From Bacteroidales bacterium (GTDB lineage Bacteria; Bacteroidota; Bacteroidia; Bacteroidales; UBA932), in NCBI GenBank assembly GCA_017651465.1, contig JAGCCX010000041.1, forward strand, positions 1-58,539: 58,539 nucleotides of DNA. Reading direction: 5' to 3'. Each line of letters begins with the position of its first letter. Within the stretch, counting starts at the first letter, position 1. A program made the position numbers and the translations under genes. Below the pieces are notes generated by a model, which saw nothing but the letters and a program-made list of their open reading frames with translations, was not told the origin of the DNA and ran no database searches. Shown here piece by piece: positions 9,801-17,199 of this stretch.

Positions 9801-10177
9801 GCAGTTACGGCACCGGTCAGGTTTACCTTTTTCTGCGTACCATATCCGATAACGACAGTCTCTTCCAGAAGCAGATCGTCGTCGGCCAAAGAAACATTAA
9901 CTACGTTTTGCCCTGGCGCTACTGTAACATTTTGAGTTGCGTAGCCAAGACTTGAGAACACGAGAACCACTTCGCCGGCGGGAAGCTGGAGTGTCCAGCT
10001 TCCGTCTGCATTTGTGATAGTCCCGTTTGTCGTTCCCTCCTGGACGACACCCACGCCTGGCAGCGGCTGCTGCGAAGTGTCGAGTACCTTCCCGGAAACC
10101 GTACGGTTCTGTGCATGCAGACTTAGGCTAGCCAGCGTTAGAAGAACCGTCGCGGAAATAGCTTTGAGAATTCTCAT
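6854..10177 (-). CDS. SusC/RagA TonB-dependent outer-membrane transporter
   Basis: A 1107-residue TonB-dependent barrel that imports the ligand held by its SusD partner, driven by TonB-ExbBD. A type I signal ends near residue 22 (LSLHAQ). A CarboxypepD_reg domain follows at about 27-100 (VSGKVLDTSQQPLPGVGV), then the TonB-box region EETVVIGYGTQKKVNLTGAV near 105-125. The plug has GSVPGLNI and the SusC-typical VLVDGAVGDINRVNPNDVAS with IKDAAAAAVYGARAA. The C terminus ends in aromatic Phe (MFGIDITF) as expected for an outer-membrane barrel. It is second in the operon, 49 bases after the phosphoesterase gene. Confidence 0.95.
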   Translation of the reverse strand: MRILKAISATVLLTLASLSLHAQNRTVSGKVLDTSQQPLPGVGVVQEGTTNGTITNADGSWTLQLPAGEVVLVFSSLGYATQNVTVAPGQNVVNVSLADDDLLLEETVVIGYGTQKKVNLTGAVTAVEAKELENRSAHSLSTMLQGSVPGLNITTSSGVPGTTGSLNIRGYTSINGADPLVLVDGAVGDINRVNPNDVASISVIKDAAAAAVYGARAAYGVILVTTKQGSETSGKATVRYSGRFGWEEPTTSTDYETTGYWSVYTINKFRMASEGSNYILYNDEDMMELLARVNDKVENPERPWVVRKTINGKDQWRYYANTDWWHSLFNDQHPVQQHNISLSGGNKSMRYFVSGGYDRQTGIIKQRPDVFSKVNLRSKVDFAINKYMRLSNNTAFYNSVYDYIGVDNTQNAIAYSAAHALPCFPLKNPDGSWVYLPADGVLNGSYAVGNGRHIVFGEGKDINLTRRTEFSNMTELKITPVKQFTLTANFTYRFRANRDTARRTKLPYRQYPDDVIKFYDQGAGLDELTEGTAVSNYYNANVYGTYENTFGDAHHVTLMAGGNYETFDSKSVGGTGQHLLSETLNDFDLVGAAEDGSTLMTVSGGQNEYALLGFFGRANYDYKGRYLFEVSGRYDGTSRFARGHRWGFFPSASAGWRISEEPFFKPLKTTVNNLKLRASFGTLGNQAVSNYLYIRTINPHDFNTFSFGESTTVAKYTNVSAPNAGDLTWETSEQWNLGLDAALFNNRLEFTAEAYIRDTKNMLTDGVPLPNVYGADPPKQNTADLRTQGYELSLSWRDSFKLWGAPFGYSIRGTLSNYDSWITKYNNPDKSFAKDYYEGQHLGEIWGFVADDLFQTDEEAAEYASLVNLAYINGKIPGGVWKAGDLKYLDIGGKTTRDADGNVISDEPDGIIGIGGNSVDDPGDRRIIGNSLPRLSYGITLGADYRGFDFSIFFQGTGDHYWYPEYRSFAFWGPFSQPMTSYLPQNFLDKCWDYDNTDAYFPRAVAYLAYNSKGQLYHANTRYLQNVRYLRLKNLSIGYTVPQKATRVIGLEKVRVYFSGENLQYWSPLKKHSIYIDPEGALNRDGSYNRAFYPWQKSFMFGIDITF

Positions 10178-10226
10178 GATGCTTTTTGGTTAACAGGTTA
10201 GTTGATAATTATTAATAAGATGAAAA

Positions 10227-12200
10227 TTATTTATTTGTGTAGTCAGTTGTTTTAAACGCTTTAGGCCGGACCATTGTTTCCGAATAACTGCGTCCATTCT
10301 CATCAGTAACCGTCACTATTACAGTAGAATTAGCACTTGAAGCCGTAGCAAGGAAAAAATGATTCCAGGAAGTTGTGAGGAAACTCGGAGTTGAACTTGC
10401 GCTTGCGCTCTTGCATCGCGGGGCGGACAGAGCCACTATATGCAGCGGGTCATAGGCCATTATCTGGCTGACGTTAAGTTCGTGCCCGTTTTCCTTAATG
10501 CTGATTTTCCAATCCGGGCCGAAATCCCAGACATTTACGAGAATTGAATTAGCTTTGTAGCCTTGAATTTCATTGTATAAAGGCATAAAATCTTTATGAT
10601 TATTACCAAGTCCGGGTGTTATAACGCTTTTAACTGAATTCATGTCGTATGCGCGGAACTGGTATGAATCATCATGTCCGGCAGCATGATAGATGTGCTT
10701 GAAGTTGGTGCCGTCAAACTCCCATACCCCATAACCGCCGGGAGCGCCGTCTTGTGAGAGGTGGATTCCCGGAGTGAGGTATCCCGACCACCACCAGGAC
10801 GCACACACGGCTCCTACGTTGTGATCTTCAAATGCAGAAGAGTGTTTGTAATTGAATATGTTATGAGTATGACCGCTTAGGAAATGAACGTTGTAATCCT
10901 TTACCAAGTCAAGTAACTGCTCGGTATCTCCTTCACCGGCACTGTTGGACCCTGTAAGGTTTGTGCGCCATGTGGTCGCTGTTTTTGGCATGAAGACCGG
11001 TGCGTGAGAAGAAATGAACACAGGCGTAGATTTGCTGACATACGAGAGATCTTTTTTAAGCCAGTCCATCTGTTCTGCAGTCAGATTCCGCACATATTGA
11101 CTACGGTAGTCTTTTCCGGTACCGTCATTATTTGCGCCTACATTATTATAGTCAATGTCGTCCAGTACAACAAAATGTATTTTGCCGAGATTGTAGGAAT
11201 AGAAAGTAGGGGCTACGTCGCGTGTGTAGTGGAAAGCTTTGTTGAAATCTCCGACTGAATTCATGTCGTTGTCGTGATTCCCCATCGTATGGAAGAACAG
11301 AATATCTTTAAAACATGAGTTCATTGTGGATAAATACTGTGGGAACTCATAAGCTTTGCTATACCAATAAAGATCCCAGGTCATATCACCGAGGGTAAGC
11401 AGGTACCGTTTGCCCGGAGCGGCACTGATGTCGGCATTGAGCGTGCGGGCAAGTTCGTTGAATTGCTTGATGTCGTCGGTGCGGTTGGCAAGATGCATAT
11501 CTCCGCATACGAAGAGGGTGAACCGGTAGTTGTCGGACTCGATAAGCTCAAAATCTTTACGTTCCGCTTTACTTATGTCTGAAGTCAGAGTGGCATGTAT
11601 TTGAGGCAATATACCTTGAGAGGGGACTTCGTATCCGGAAGGTAAGATAATAAATACATATTGCCATTTCTTGCTGGACTTCATTTGGTAAATACCGTCC
11701 TGATTGGTTTTGACAAATACTTCTCCATCGGACAGCAACACATCCGGTACGCCTTTCCCGTTGCACTGCACGATACCATATACATTTGTGCCTTCTTCCG
11801 GCTCGATTGTAAGTGATTTCAGCAGCGTGAGCTGCATAGTGCCTATATAATAATTAACATCATTGCGGCAAATGTATACTTTGTAGTTGCCATTGGTCAC
11901 TCCCTCGACGGGCTTGAATTCCAGCTGGAAACTGTCTGTGAGATTGATGATAGGGCAGCGGTAGTCTTTGTTTGCAGCGGAGCGGAGGACAACGAAGTCG
12001 CTGTCTTTTATGTTGGTTTTACCTTTCAGGCTGATAAAAATAGACTGCCCCTCCTCAATCTCAACAGGAGAGGGTACGGAAACGTTGGTAGTTATGATTT
12101 TATCAACCGGATCTTCGGGCTGCTTATCATCTTTACAGGATGAAACAAAACAGAAAAGCACAAATGCGCAAAGAAGAATACGAAACAGACGGATCTTCAT
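10227..12200 (-). CDS. Calcineurin-like metallophosphoesterase lipoprotein
   Basis: A 657-residue exported phosphoesterase that heads the SusCD operon. The lipobox is FVSSCKDDKQ. Residues about 40-210 are beta-sandwich modules (MetallophosN-like). The two-metal phosphoesterase core then shows all motifs: CGDMHLANR (near 232), LGDMTWDLYW, MGNHDNDMN (near 308), ISSHAPVFM and SGHTHNIF (near 443), and a C-terminal MetallophosC-like domain follows. The family cleaves phosphomonoesters or diesters. Its place as first gene before susC suggests that the imported compound is, or is released from, a phosphate ester. The promoter at 12228-12259 supports transcription starting here. Confidence 0.88.
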   Translation of the reverse strand: MKIRLFRILLCAFVLFCFVSSCKDDKQPEDPVDKIITTNVSVPSPVEIEEGQSIFISLKGKTNIKDSDFVVLRSAANKDYRCPIINLTDSFQLEFKPVEGVTNGNYKVYICRNDVNYYIGTMQLTLLKSLTIEPEEGTNVYGIVQCNGKGVPDVLLSDGEVFVKTNQDGIYQMKSSKKWQYVFIILPSGYEVPSQGILPQIHATLTSDISKAERKDFELIESDNYRFTLFVCGDMHLANRTDDIKQFNELARTLNADISAAPGKRYLLTLGDMTWDLYWYSKAYEFPQYLSTMNSCFKDILFFHTMGNHDNDMNSVGDFNKAFHYTRDVAPTFYSYNLGKIHFVVLDDIDYNNVGANNDGTGKDYRSQYVRNLTAEQMDWLKKDLSYVSKSTPVFISSHAPVFMPKTATTWRTNLTGSNSAGEGDTEQLLDLVKDYNVHFLSGHTHNIFNYKHSSAFEDHNVGAVCASWWWSGYLTPGIHLSQDGAPGGYGVWEFDGTNFKHIYHAAGHDDSYQFRAYDMNSVKSVITPGLGNNHKDFMPLYNEIQGYKANSILVNVWDFGPDWKISIKENGHELNVSQIMAYDPLHIVALSAPRCKSASASSTPSFLTTSWNHFFLATASSANSTVIVTVTDENGRSYSETMVRPKAFKTTDYTNK

Positions 12201-12227
12201 AATTGGTTATTACGTTATAATAATATG

Positions 12228-12259
12228 TAAAGTTAATATCTTTTTTCTTTTTTTGCCAA
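12228..12259 (-). promoter_or_regulatory. Promoter of the phosphoesterase-SusCD operon
   Basis: Read on the minus strand: TTGG (12259-12256), 20 bases, TAACTTTA (12235-12228), one mismatch from TAnnTTTG, about 27 bases before the ATG at 12200. It lies back to back with the rny promoter. Confidence 0.55.
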
Positions 12260-12324
12260 CATTTAAGATTAATATTGTTGCACTATGTGTCAGTTATGTG
12301 CTGACATAATTTTGCTTCTTCCTA

Positions 12325-12356
12325 TTGCAGTTTTTGCTGAAAAATCATTAAATTTG
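12325..12356 (+). promoter_or_regulatory. Promoter of rny
   Basis: TTG at 12325-12327, 21 bases, TAAATTTG at 12349-12356 (perfect TAnnTTTG); ATG follows at 12375. Confidence 0.6.
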
Positions 12357-12374
12357 TAGGTTCTAAATATAAAA

Positions 12375-13916
12375 ATGATGATTTTGTACTATATCCTAGC
12401 AGCCATTGCAGGTGCAATTATTGCCCTGGCAATCTATATAGCGGCAAGCCGCATCGCCCTCAAGGGCCGGGCAGCCGCAATCATTGAAAAAGCAGAACTC
12501 GAAGGCGAGAATATCAAACAGCAAAAAATCCTTCAGGCAAAAGAGCGCTTCCTTCAACTCAAGAGCGAGCACGACCAGAAAGTTGGCCAGCGTAACAACG
12601 AACTTCGCGAGAGGGAAAACAACATCAAGACCCGTGAAATTCAGCTCAAAGAACAGGAAAAAGATCTCGGAAAACGTCAGCACGACCTTGATTCCCAGCG
12701 CGGACAGGTCAACGCCCAGAAGGCTGTACTCGAGTCCAAAATGGAAGAGGCTGAGCAGCTGCGCTCGCAGGCCAACCGTCAGCTCGAGACTATTGCCGGT
12801 ATGAGTGCCCAGGAGGCCAAGAATATGCTCGTGGAGAATATGAAGGCAGAAGCCCGCACCGAAGCCCAGGCATATATCAACGAGACTATGGACGAGGCCA
12901 GGCTGAACGCTGCCAAAGAGGCTAAGCGTATTGTTATCAATACTATACAGCGCACCGCCACGGAGACTGCCATCGAAAATGCCGTTACCACTTTCCCTAT
13001 CGACAACGACGAGGTGAAGGGCCGCATCATCGGTCGTGAAGGCCGTAATATCCGCGCCCTCGAGGCTGCGACCGGTGTGGAAATAGTGGTTGACGATACT
13101 CCCGACGCCATCCTTATCAGTGCATTCGACCCGGTGCGCCGCGAGGTCGCCCGCCTGTCGCTTCACCAGCTGGTGATCGACGGCCGCATCCATCCCGCCC
13201 GTATAGAGGAAGTCGTGGCCAAGGTCAGCAAGCAGCTCGAAGAAGAAATACTCGAGACCGGCAAGCGCACCTGCATCGACCTGGGTATCCACGGCCTTAA
13301 CCTCGAGCTTGTGAGGATGATCGGCCGTATGAAGTATCGCAGCTCCTACGGACAGAACCTGCTGCAGCACTCACGTGAGGTTGCAAATATCTGTGCCATA
13401 ATGGCCTCTGAGCTTGGTCTGAATCCCAAGATTGCCAAGCGTGCCGGCCTTCTGCACGATATAGGCAAGGTGTCGGAAGACGAGCCTGAACTCCCTCACG
13501 CCCTTCTTGGCGCCCGCCTGGCCGAGCAGTACAAGGAGCGTCCCGAGATCGTGAACTGTATCGGAGCACACCACGAGGAGATGGAGATGACAAGCATCTA
13601 CGCTCCTCTCGTGTTGGTGGGTGACGCTATTTCGGGAGCACGTCCCGGTGCCCGCCGCGAGGTTATCGAGTCTTACATCAAGCGCCTTAAGGGTATGGAA
13701 GACCTGGCTGCTTCTTATCCCGGCGTTACCAAGTCATACGCCATCCAGGCCGGCCGCGAACTGCGTGTCATCGTTGGTGCAGATGAGGTCAGCGACGAGC
13801 AGGCTGCACGCCTCTCTACCGATATCGCCCAGCGTATCCAGGACGAAATGACTTATCCCGGACAGGTCAAGATTACGGTTATCCGTGAGACCCGCAGCGT
13901 AGCTATCGCCAAGTAA
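12375..13916 (+). CDS. rny: Ribonuclease Y
   Basis: A 513-residue membrane-anchored endoribonuclease that starts decay of many mRNAs. In order: an N-terminal membrane helix (3-21, [21 protein letters not shown]); a long charged coiled coil (about 30-205) containing the typical heptads of RnaseY; a KH domain with [16 protein letters not shown] near 217-232; and an HD domain with the metal pair in [19 protein letters not shown] near 355-373. Length is normal for the family. In Bacteroidales it usually sits close to zapA; here about 10 kb of SusCD operon on the opposite strand lies between them. Confidence 0.95.
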   Translation: MMILYYILAAIAGAIIALAIYIAASRIALKGRAAAIIEKAELEGENIKQQKILQAKERFLQLKSEHDQKVGQRNNELRERENNIKTREIQLKEQEKDLGKRQHDLDSQRGQVNAQKAVLESKMEEAEQLRSQANRQLETIAGMSAQEAKNMLVENMKAEARTEAQAYINETMDEARLNAAKEAKRIVINTIQRTATETAIENAVTTFPIDNDEVKGRIIGREGRNIRALEAATGVEIVVDDTPDAILISAFDPVRREVARLSLHQLVIDGRIHPARIEEVVAKVSKQLEEEILETGKRTCIDLGIHGLNLELVRMIGRMKYRSSYGQNLLQHSREVANICAIMASELGLNPKIAKRAGLLHDIGKVSEDEPELPHALLGARLAEQYKERPEIVNCIGAHHEEMEMTSIYAPLVLVGDAISGARPGARREVIESYIKRLKGMEDLAASYPGVTKSYAIQAGRELRVIVGADEVSDEQAARLSTDIAQRIQDEMTYPGQVKITVIRETRSVAIAK

Positions 13917-13926
13917 GTTCAGGCGT

Positions 13927-14002
13927 GGTCAAAAAGCACTGATCCCTCCGGAGCCCATAAAACATGGGAAAAGGGCTCCGGAGGGATCAGTGCTTTTTGA
14001 CC
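13927..14002. terminator. Very long perfect inverted-repeat terminator between rny and the L,D-transpeptidase gene
   Basis: Arms 13927-13956 and 13973-14002 are exactly complementary over 30 bases with a 16-base loop. A-tract (13931-13935) and T-tract (13993-13997) lie inside the arms, so the hairpin can end transcription from both sides. It begins 10 bases after the rny stop and ends next to the stop of the convergent gene. Confidence 0.85.
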
Positions 14003-14003
14003 G

Positions 14004-14591
14004 TCAGCGGATTGATATGACGAGTCCGCTGTCGGCCGTGGTGAGAATCTTTTTCATGAGGCGCTTTTCAAGGGCGACACATCCGCCGGTCCAGCTTTTG
14101 GCCCCTTTGCAGTGGATAAATATGGCCGACCCGAGTGGCCAGACGCATTCTTTGTTGAAGTCTGTTTCAAGGCCATAGTCGTATTCTGGCGAGATTTCCC
14201 ACATATACTCTCCGCTTATGTCGGTCTGGTCGCCGTTGCCCCAGCCGCTCAGTTGGAGAATGCGGTTGTAGCAAGGCCCTTCCTCGTCGCAGGCTATCGT
14301 GCCCGGACGCACATCGATCCAGGGGAGGGCAGTGCCGGGATTGGGAAAGATGCCGAAAGCCCTTAGGGGGCGTAACTCCCCGACGGGAGTTTTGGCGTCG
14401 CCTTCCCGCGTTTTCCCAATGCCGTTTTTGCCGATAAATGCTTTGCAGCGGCCGCACAGTTTCCACCTTCCGTCGTCCTGCTTTAGATAATACCGGGCAA
14501 GGGCGTCCGAACCGCCCGTGTGCTCTACAATCAACAGCTGGCGGACGGTTGCGTCCGCGGCAAGACGTCGTTTAATACTGCTCCAGTCCAT
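14004..14591 (-). CDS. L,D-transpeptidase (YkuD) family protein
   Basis: A 195-residue protein with the YkuD catalytic signature at the C-terminal side: His160 in IFIHCKGAKSWTGGCVAL and nucleophile Cys171. Upstream are the family's GKTREGDAKTPVGELRPL (60-76) and ALPWIDVRPG segments. Such enzymes cross-link peptidoglycan or attach or release stem peptides by attack of Cys on an L,D bond. No signal peptide, lipobox or membrane helix is visible, and no better upstream start exists before the repeat element at 14610, so export is unexplained; a non-classical or cytosolic recycling role is possible. Confidence 0.8.
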   Translation of the reverse strand: MDWSSIKRRLAADATVRQLLIVEHTGGSDALARYYLKQDDGRWKLCGRCKAFIGKNGIGKTREGDAKTPVGELRPLRAFGIFPNPGTALPWIDVRPGTIACDEEGPCYNRILQLSGWGNGDQTDISGEYMWEISPEYDYGLETDFNKECVWPLGSAIFIHCKGAKSWTGGCVALEKRLMKKILTTADSGLVISIR

Positions 14592-14609
14592 AATGATATT
14601 CTTTTTGCC

Positions 14610-14727
14610 CGGTTAAGTTGCTGCTGAGGGCAGACCGTCTGCGCCCACGCAGCCGTGAGTGGGAGGGGCCCGATTGCGGGAGGGATAGGCCGAAGGCCGT
14701 AGTCTGCCCTCAGCAGCAACTTAACCG
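14610..14727. repeat. Structured intergenic element, copy 1, enclosed by a 26-bp perfect inverted repeat
   Basis: Arms 14610-14635 and 14702-14727 are perfectly complementary over 26 bases. The inner part (14645-14707) shares most of its sequence, in the same orientation, with 49944-50017: CACGCAGCCGTGAGTGGGAG near its start and GGATAGGCCGAAGGCC near its end. It has a CCCAC/GTGGG hairpin, a CCCG/CGGG hairpin (where the copies differ) and a GGCC/GGCC hairpin. It fills the space between the permease stop and the transpeptidase start. It could be a REP-like element, a terminator or a small RNA. Confidence 0.8.
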
Positions 14728-15516
14728 TCATTTCTTTATAAACAATATTGCCATTAGCGGCAGGGCCAGAAGCGCCATCGTGGCGCTGACCGGCAGATAA
14801 ATGCCGAAATTGACATATTGCACAACGAAATATGTAATCAGCAGCAACGCCACGCCCATACCGGACGAAATAAGATAATGCACCCGGATATCCTCCTTCT
14901 TACACATAATCCGGCTGAGATTAGGGACACCCAGGGAAATGAAACCAATAGGCCCGCAGATGCTTACGGCGCTTGTCACCAGGCACATAATGGCCAGCAG
15001 GCTGAGTGCCTTGTGAGGCTTGCTCAGCTCGATTTCGCTCCGGAAATGCCGGGTGAGGCGACCGCTGTCCAGCAGGGCTGCCGCGAGGCCCGTGGCAAAC
15101 AGGCAGAGCGAGAAAATAATGTCGCCGGTGGTGACGCCCTCCAGCCTGAAATTGGCCGCACCCCAGAGGTAATACTGCTTAAGCAGGTCCCCGTTGGGGG
15201 CATTGGTCACCACGATAGTGCCCAGGGAGCCGATGAAAGTGCCGAACAGGATTCCGAATGTGATGAGGCTCTGGGTATTGACTCTCAGCGTGACAAAAAA
15301 GCACACAAGCGTACATATGAGCGTGCAGATGAAGCTTCCCACGGTGAGCGAGCACCAGCCCGACATCGTGGCGGCGGCAGCTCCCAGGCAAGCTGCGCTG
15401 CCGAGGCCCAGGGAATAAACGTCTCCCAGCTGGTTACGCCACAGATACTGCATCTGGATGCCACCCACGGGGAGGGCGATACCGGAGATAAGAACGTACA
15501 GCAGGCTCAGCAGCAT
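14728..15516 (-). CDS. FecCD/BtuC-like ABC transporter permease, short
   Basis: A 262-residue polytopic membrane protein with about eight hydrophobic spans. It resembles permeases of iron-siderophore, heme or cobalamin importers: GIALPVGGIQMQYLWRNQLGDVYSLGLGSAA (start of the family signature, near 11-41) and CGPIGFISLGVPNLSRIM (near 185-202), the segment that usually contacts the ATPase. Family members are about 330 residues; here roughly the first 50 residues and the first membrane span are missing, and several consensus residues are changed. No binding protein or ATPase gene is adjacent. It starts 3 bases after the FAD oxidoreductase gene ends, so they are co-transcribed. Function is therefore uncertain. 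Confidence 0.7.
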   Translation of the reverse strand: MLLSLLYVLISGIALPVGGIQMQYLWRNQLGDVYSLGLGSAACLGAAAATMSGWCSLTVGSFICTLICTLVCFFVTLRVNTQSLITFGILFGTFIGSLGTIVVTNAPNGDLLKQYYLWGAANFRLEGVTTGDIIFSLCLFATGLAAALLDSGRLTRHFRSEIELSKPHKALSLLAIMCLVTSAVSICGPIGFISLGVPNLSRIMCKKEDIRVHYLISSGMGVALLLITYFVVQYVNFGIYLPVSATMALLALPLMAILFIKK

Positions 15517-15519
15517 ATC

Positions 15520-16998
15520 CTATCCAAGAAACACATTCTGTTCGATGAGACTCTTTCGAAGGTCTGCGTAGTCCAGGGATGCAGGAGTGGTGTCATTGAG
15601 CAGGCATAGAGCCGCCGCCGTACCGGCTGCCTGGCCCAGGGCCATAGCCGGCGGCATAACGCGGATGGCTCCTGCGGCGGCGGAATCGGCGCTGATGCAA
15701 CGTCCGGCCAGCAGCAGGCCGCCCACGCCCGCGGGGAGGAGGCAGCGGTAGGGGATGCCGTACATATCTTTTTGGATGGGCATATACAAACCGCCGGCAG
15801 GGCCTCCCATAGCACCGTGGACATCAATCGAATTGGCCGAAAGAAGTATGTTGTCCTCGGGAATGATTCCGTCGATGAGGTCTTGCACCGGCAAGACAAA
15901 GTCGCCGTGCACGTGACGCGACTCGCGTATGCCCATAGTGGAACCGGTACCCATAAGGGTGGCTTTTTCGCAGCCGGGTACGTACTTGTGGAAGAAGTTC
16001 ATAAGTTCTTCCACCTGCCTGCGTCCTTCAACCTCGGCGGCCGTGAGGTTTTCGGCATCGGTGGCATCCACGCCGTGAATGCGGGTGCAGTTTATCACCC
16101 ACTGGTCCTTCTCGACGCTGCGCCAGATATTGACACTCTTGCGGGCCAGGTCCCATTCGCCTGCCGCCTCGGCCTGTGCCACTCTCCAGTGTAGGCAGCG
16201 GTAGCTCACGCCGTTGACCCGGCGGAATTCCGGCAGGTGGGGAACCACGTCGGCTATAAGGCGGTCGGTATCGACATTGTTGATGCGGAAAAAGAGCGAG
16301 GCGGGCTGAACCCTTCCGTTTTCGGGATCTCCGAATACGCAGGGCGCCCCGGCGCGATATGCTACCGTACCGTCGCCCGTGGCGTCGATTACCATACGGG
16401 CGCGGGCAGCCTCAAGGCCGGAGGGAGTCAGCAGCACGGCTCCGCGTATGCTGTCGCCCTTCATTATGGGGCCGACAAAATTGGCGTGGAAGAGCACTTT
16501 TACGCCTGCTTCGGCGCAAAGGCGGTCATATACTTTTTTAAGGATTTCCGGATCGAATGGAGTGCAGTGGTCGTGACCCTCCGTGATCCAGGCGGTAAAC
16601 TCGGTAGTGTGACGTATCTTCGAGGGGTGTATCGCGCCGCCCTCTTTAATCAGGCGGTCCACAATTTCTTCGAAAAGGCCGCGGATTATCTGCCTCTCGC
16701 CCTTTGCGTCGTAACAGGTCATAAACGGCCCTACAAGGCCTTTGGTGCCCATTCCGCCAAGGCAGTTGCCATTGTCTATGAGCAGTACTTTGAGCCCTTT
16801 GCGCGCCGCCGCCACCGCTGCGCACACCCCGGCAGGCCCGCCTCCGACGACCAGCAGGTCGGATTGGTATGATTCTTTGACATTGTCGAGCGCCGGGCAG
16901 TCTGTAAAACCGCCGTCCGCACAAGATGCTACTGACGGAAGCACTGCGGCTCCTGCAGCGGCAAGGCCTAAACGGCCCAGAAAAGAACGTCTATCCAT
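15520..16998 (-). CDS. Exported FAD-dependent oxidoreductase (FAD_oxidored type) with Tat-like lipoprotein signal
   Basis: A 492-residue flavoprotein. The N terminus MDRRSFLGRLGLAAAGAAVL has the twin-arginine RRSFLG motif and a weak hydrophobic core, followed by VASC, a possible lipobox: a Tat-exported, perhaps lipidated enzyme. The dinucleotide-binding motif VVGGGPAGVCAAVAAARKG with acidic LIDNG lies at about 49-77. Next come NCLGGMGTKGLVGPF, typical of FAD_oxidored (PF12831) proteins, and VIDATGDGTVAYRAG near 205. The C-terminal AGGLYMPIQ and LLAGRCISADSAAAGAIRV close the FAD site. Substrate unknown. The tatA/tatC genes are at 43000-43974 of this window. Confidence 0.85.
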   Translation of the reverse strand: MDRRSFLGRLGLAAAGAAVLPSVASCADGGFTDCPALDNVKESYQSDLLVVGGGPAGVCAAVAAARKGLKVLLIDNGNCLGGMGTKGLVGPFMTCYDAKGERQIIRGLFEEIVDRLIKEGGAIHPSKIRHTTEFTAWITEGHDHCTPFDPEILKKVYDRLCAEAGVKVLFHANFVGPIMKGDSIRGAVLLTPSGLEAARARMVIDATGDGTVAYRAGAPCVFGDPENGRVQPASLFFRINNVDTDRLIADVVPHLPEFRRVNGVSYRCLHWRVAQAEAAGEWDLARKSVNIWRSVEKDQWVINCTRIHGVDATDAENLTAAEVEGRRQVEELMNFFHKYVPGCEKATLMGTGSTMGIRESRHVHGDFVLPVQDLIDGIIPEDNILLSANSIDVHGAMGGPAGGLYMPIQKDMYGIPYRCLLPAGVGGLLLAGRCISADSAAAGAIRVMPPAMALGQAAGTAAALCLLNDTTPASLDYADLRKSLIEQNVFLG

Positions 16999-17045
16999 TA
17001 TTCGTAACTTTGTCCTACCAAGATACGAATAATTGTTTAGAATTG

Positions 17046-17138
17046 CTAAAATGCGCCTTCGAATTCGAGATCCAGGTCGTCTATGAGATTTTCGATTTCG
17101 GAGTAGTTCTCAATCCAGAGTTTAATTTCCTTTGACAT
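17046..17138 (-). CDS. Possible 30-residue acidic microprotein
   Basis: Reading the minus strand gives a 30-residue ORF that begins MSKEIKLWIENYSEIENL and ends DLEFEGAF. It has 9 acidic residues and one Trp, and is predicted as a helix followed by an acidic tail. It lies in an otherwise empty 200-base gap, on the same strand as its neighbours, between the HD hydrolase and the FAD oxidoreductase. A TACCTTTG -7 box lies 24 bases before its ATG. The amphipathic pattern looks protein-like, but only conservation or expression would prove it is translated. Confidence 0.42.
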   Translation of the reverse strand: MSKEIKLWIENYSEIENLIDDLDLEFEGAF

Positions 17139-17162
17139 AGCTCATTCGTTTTAAATCTGATG

Positions 17163-17170
17163 CAAAGGTA
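17163..17170 (-). promoter_or_regulatory. -7 box ahead of the microprotein/FAD oxidoreductase unit
   Basis: TACCTTTG on the minus strand. Just upstream, TTGACAACT occurs twice in tandem (17181-17189 and 17191-17199, read on the plus strand), a possible operator; neither copy gives a -33 TTG at the usual 19-base distance. Confidence 0.5.
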
Positions 17171-17199
17171 AGGCCCTGTTTTGACAACTCTTGACAACT

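Noticed and set aside
16926-17135. Plus-strand 69-residue ORF with TAACTTTG box at 17005-17012
   Set aside because: It overlaps the start of the FAD oxidoreductase gene antisense and begins upstream of the box; composition does not look like protein, and the box is probably chance.
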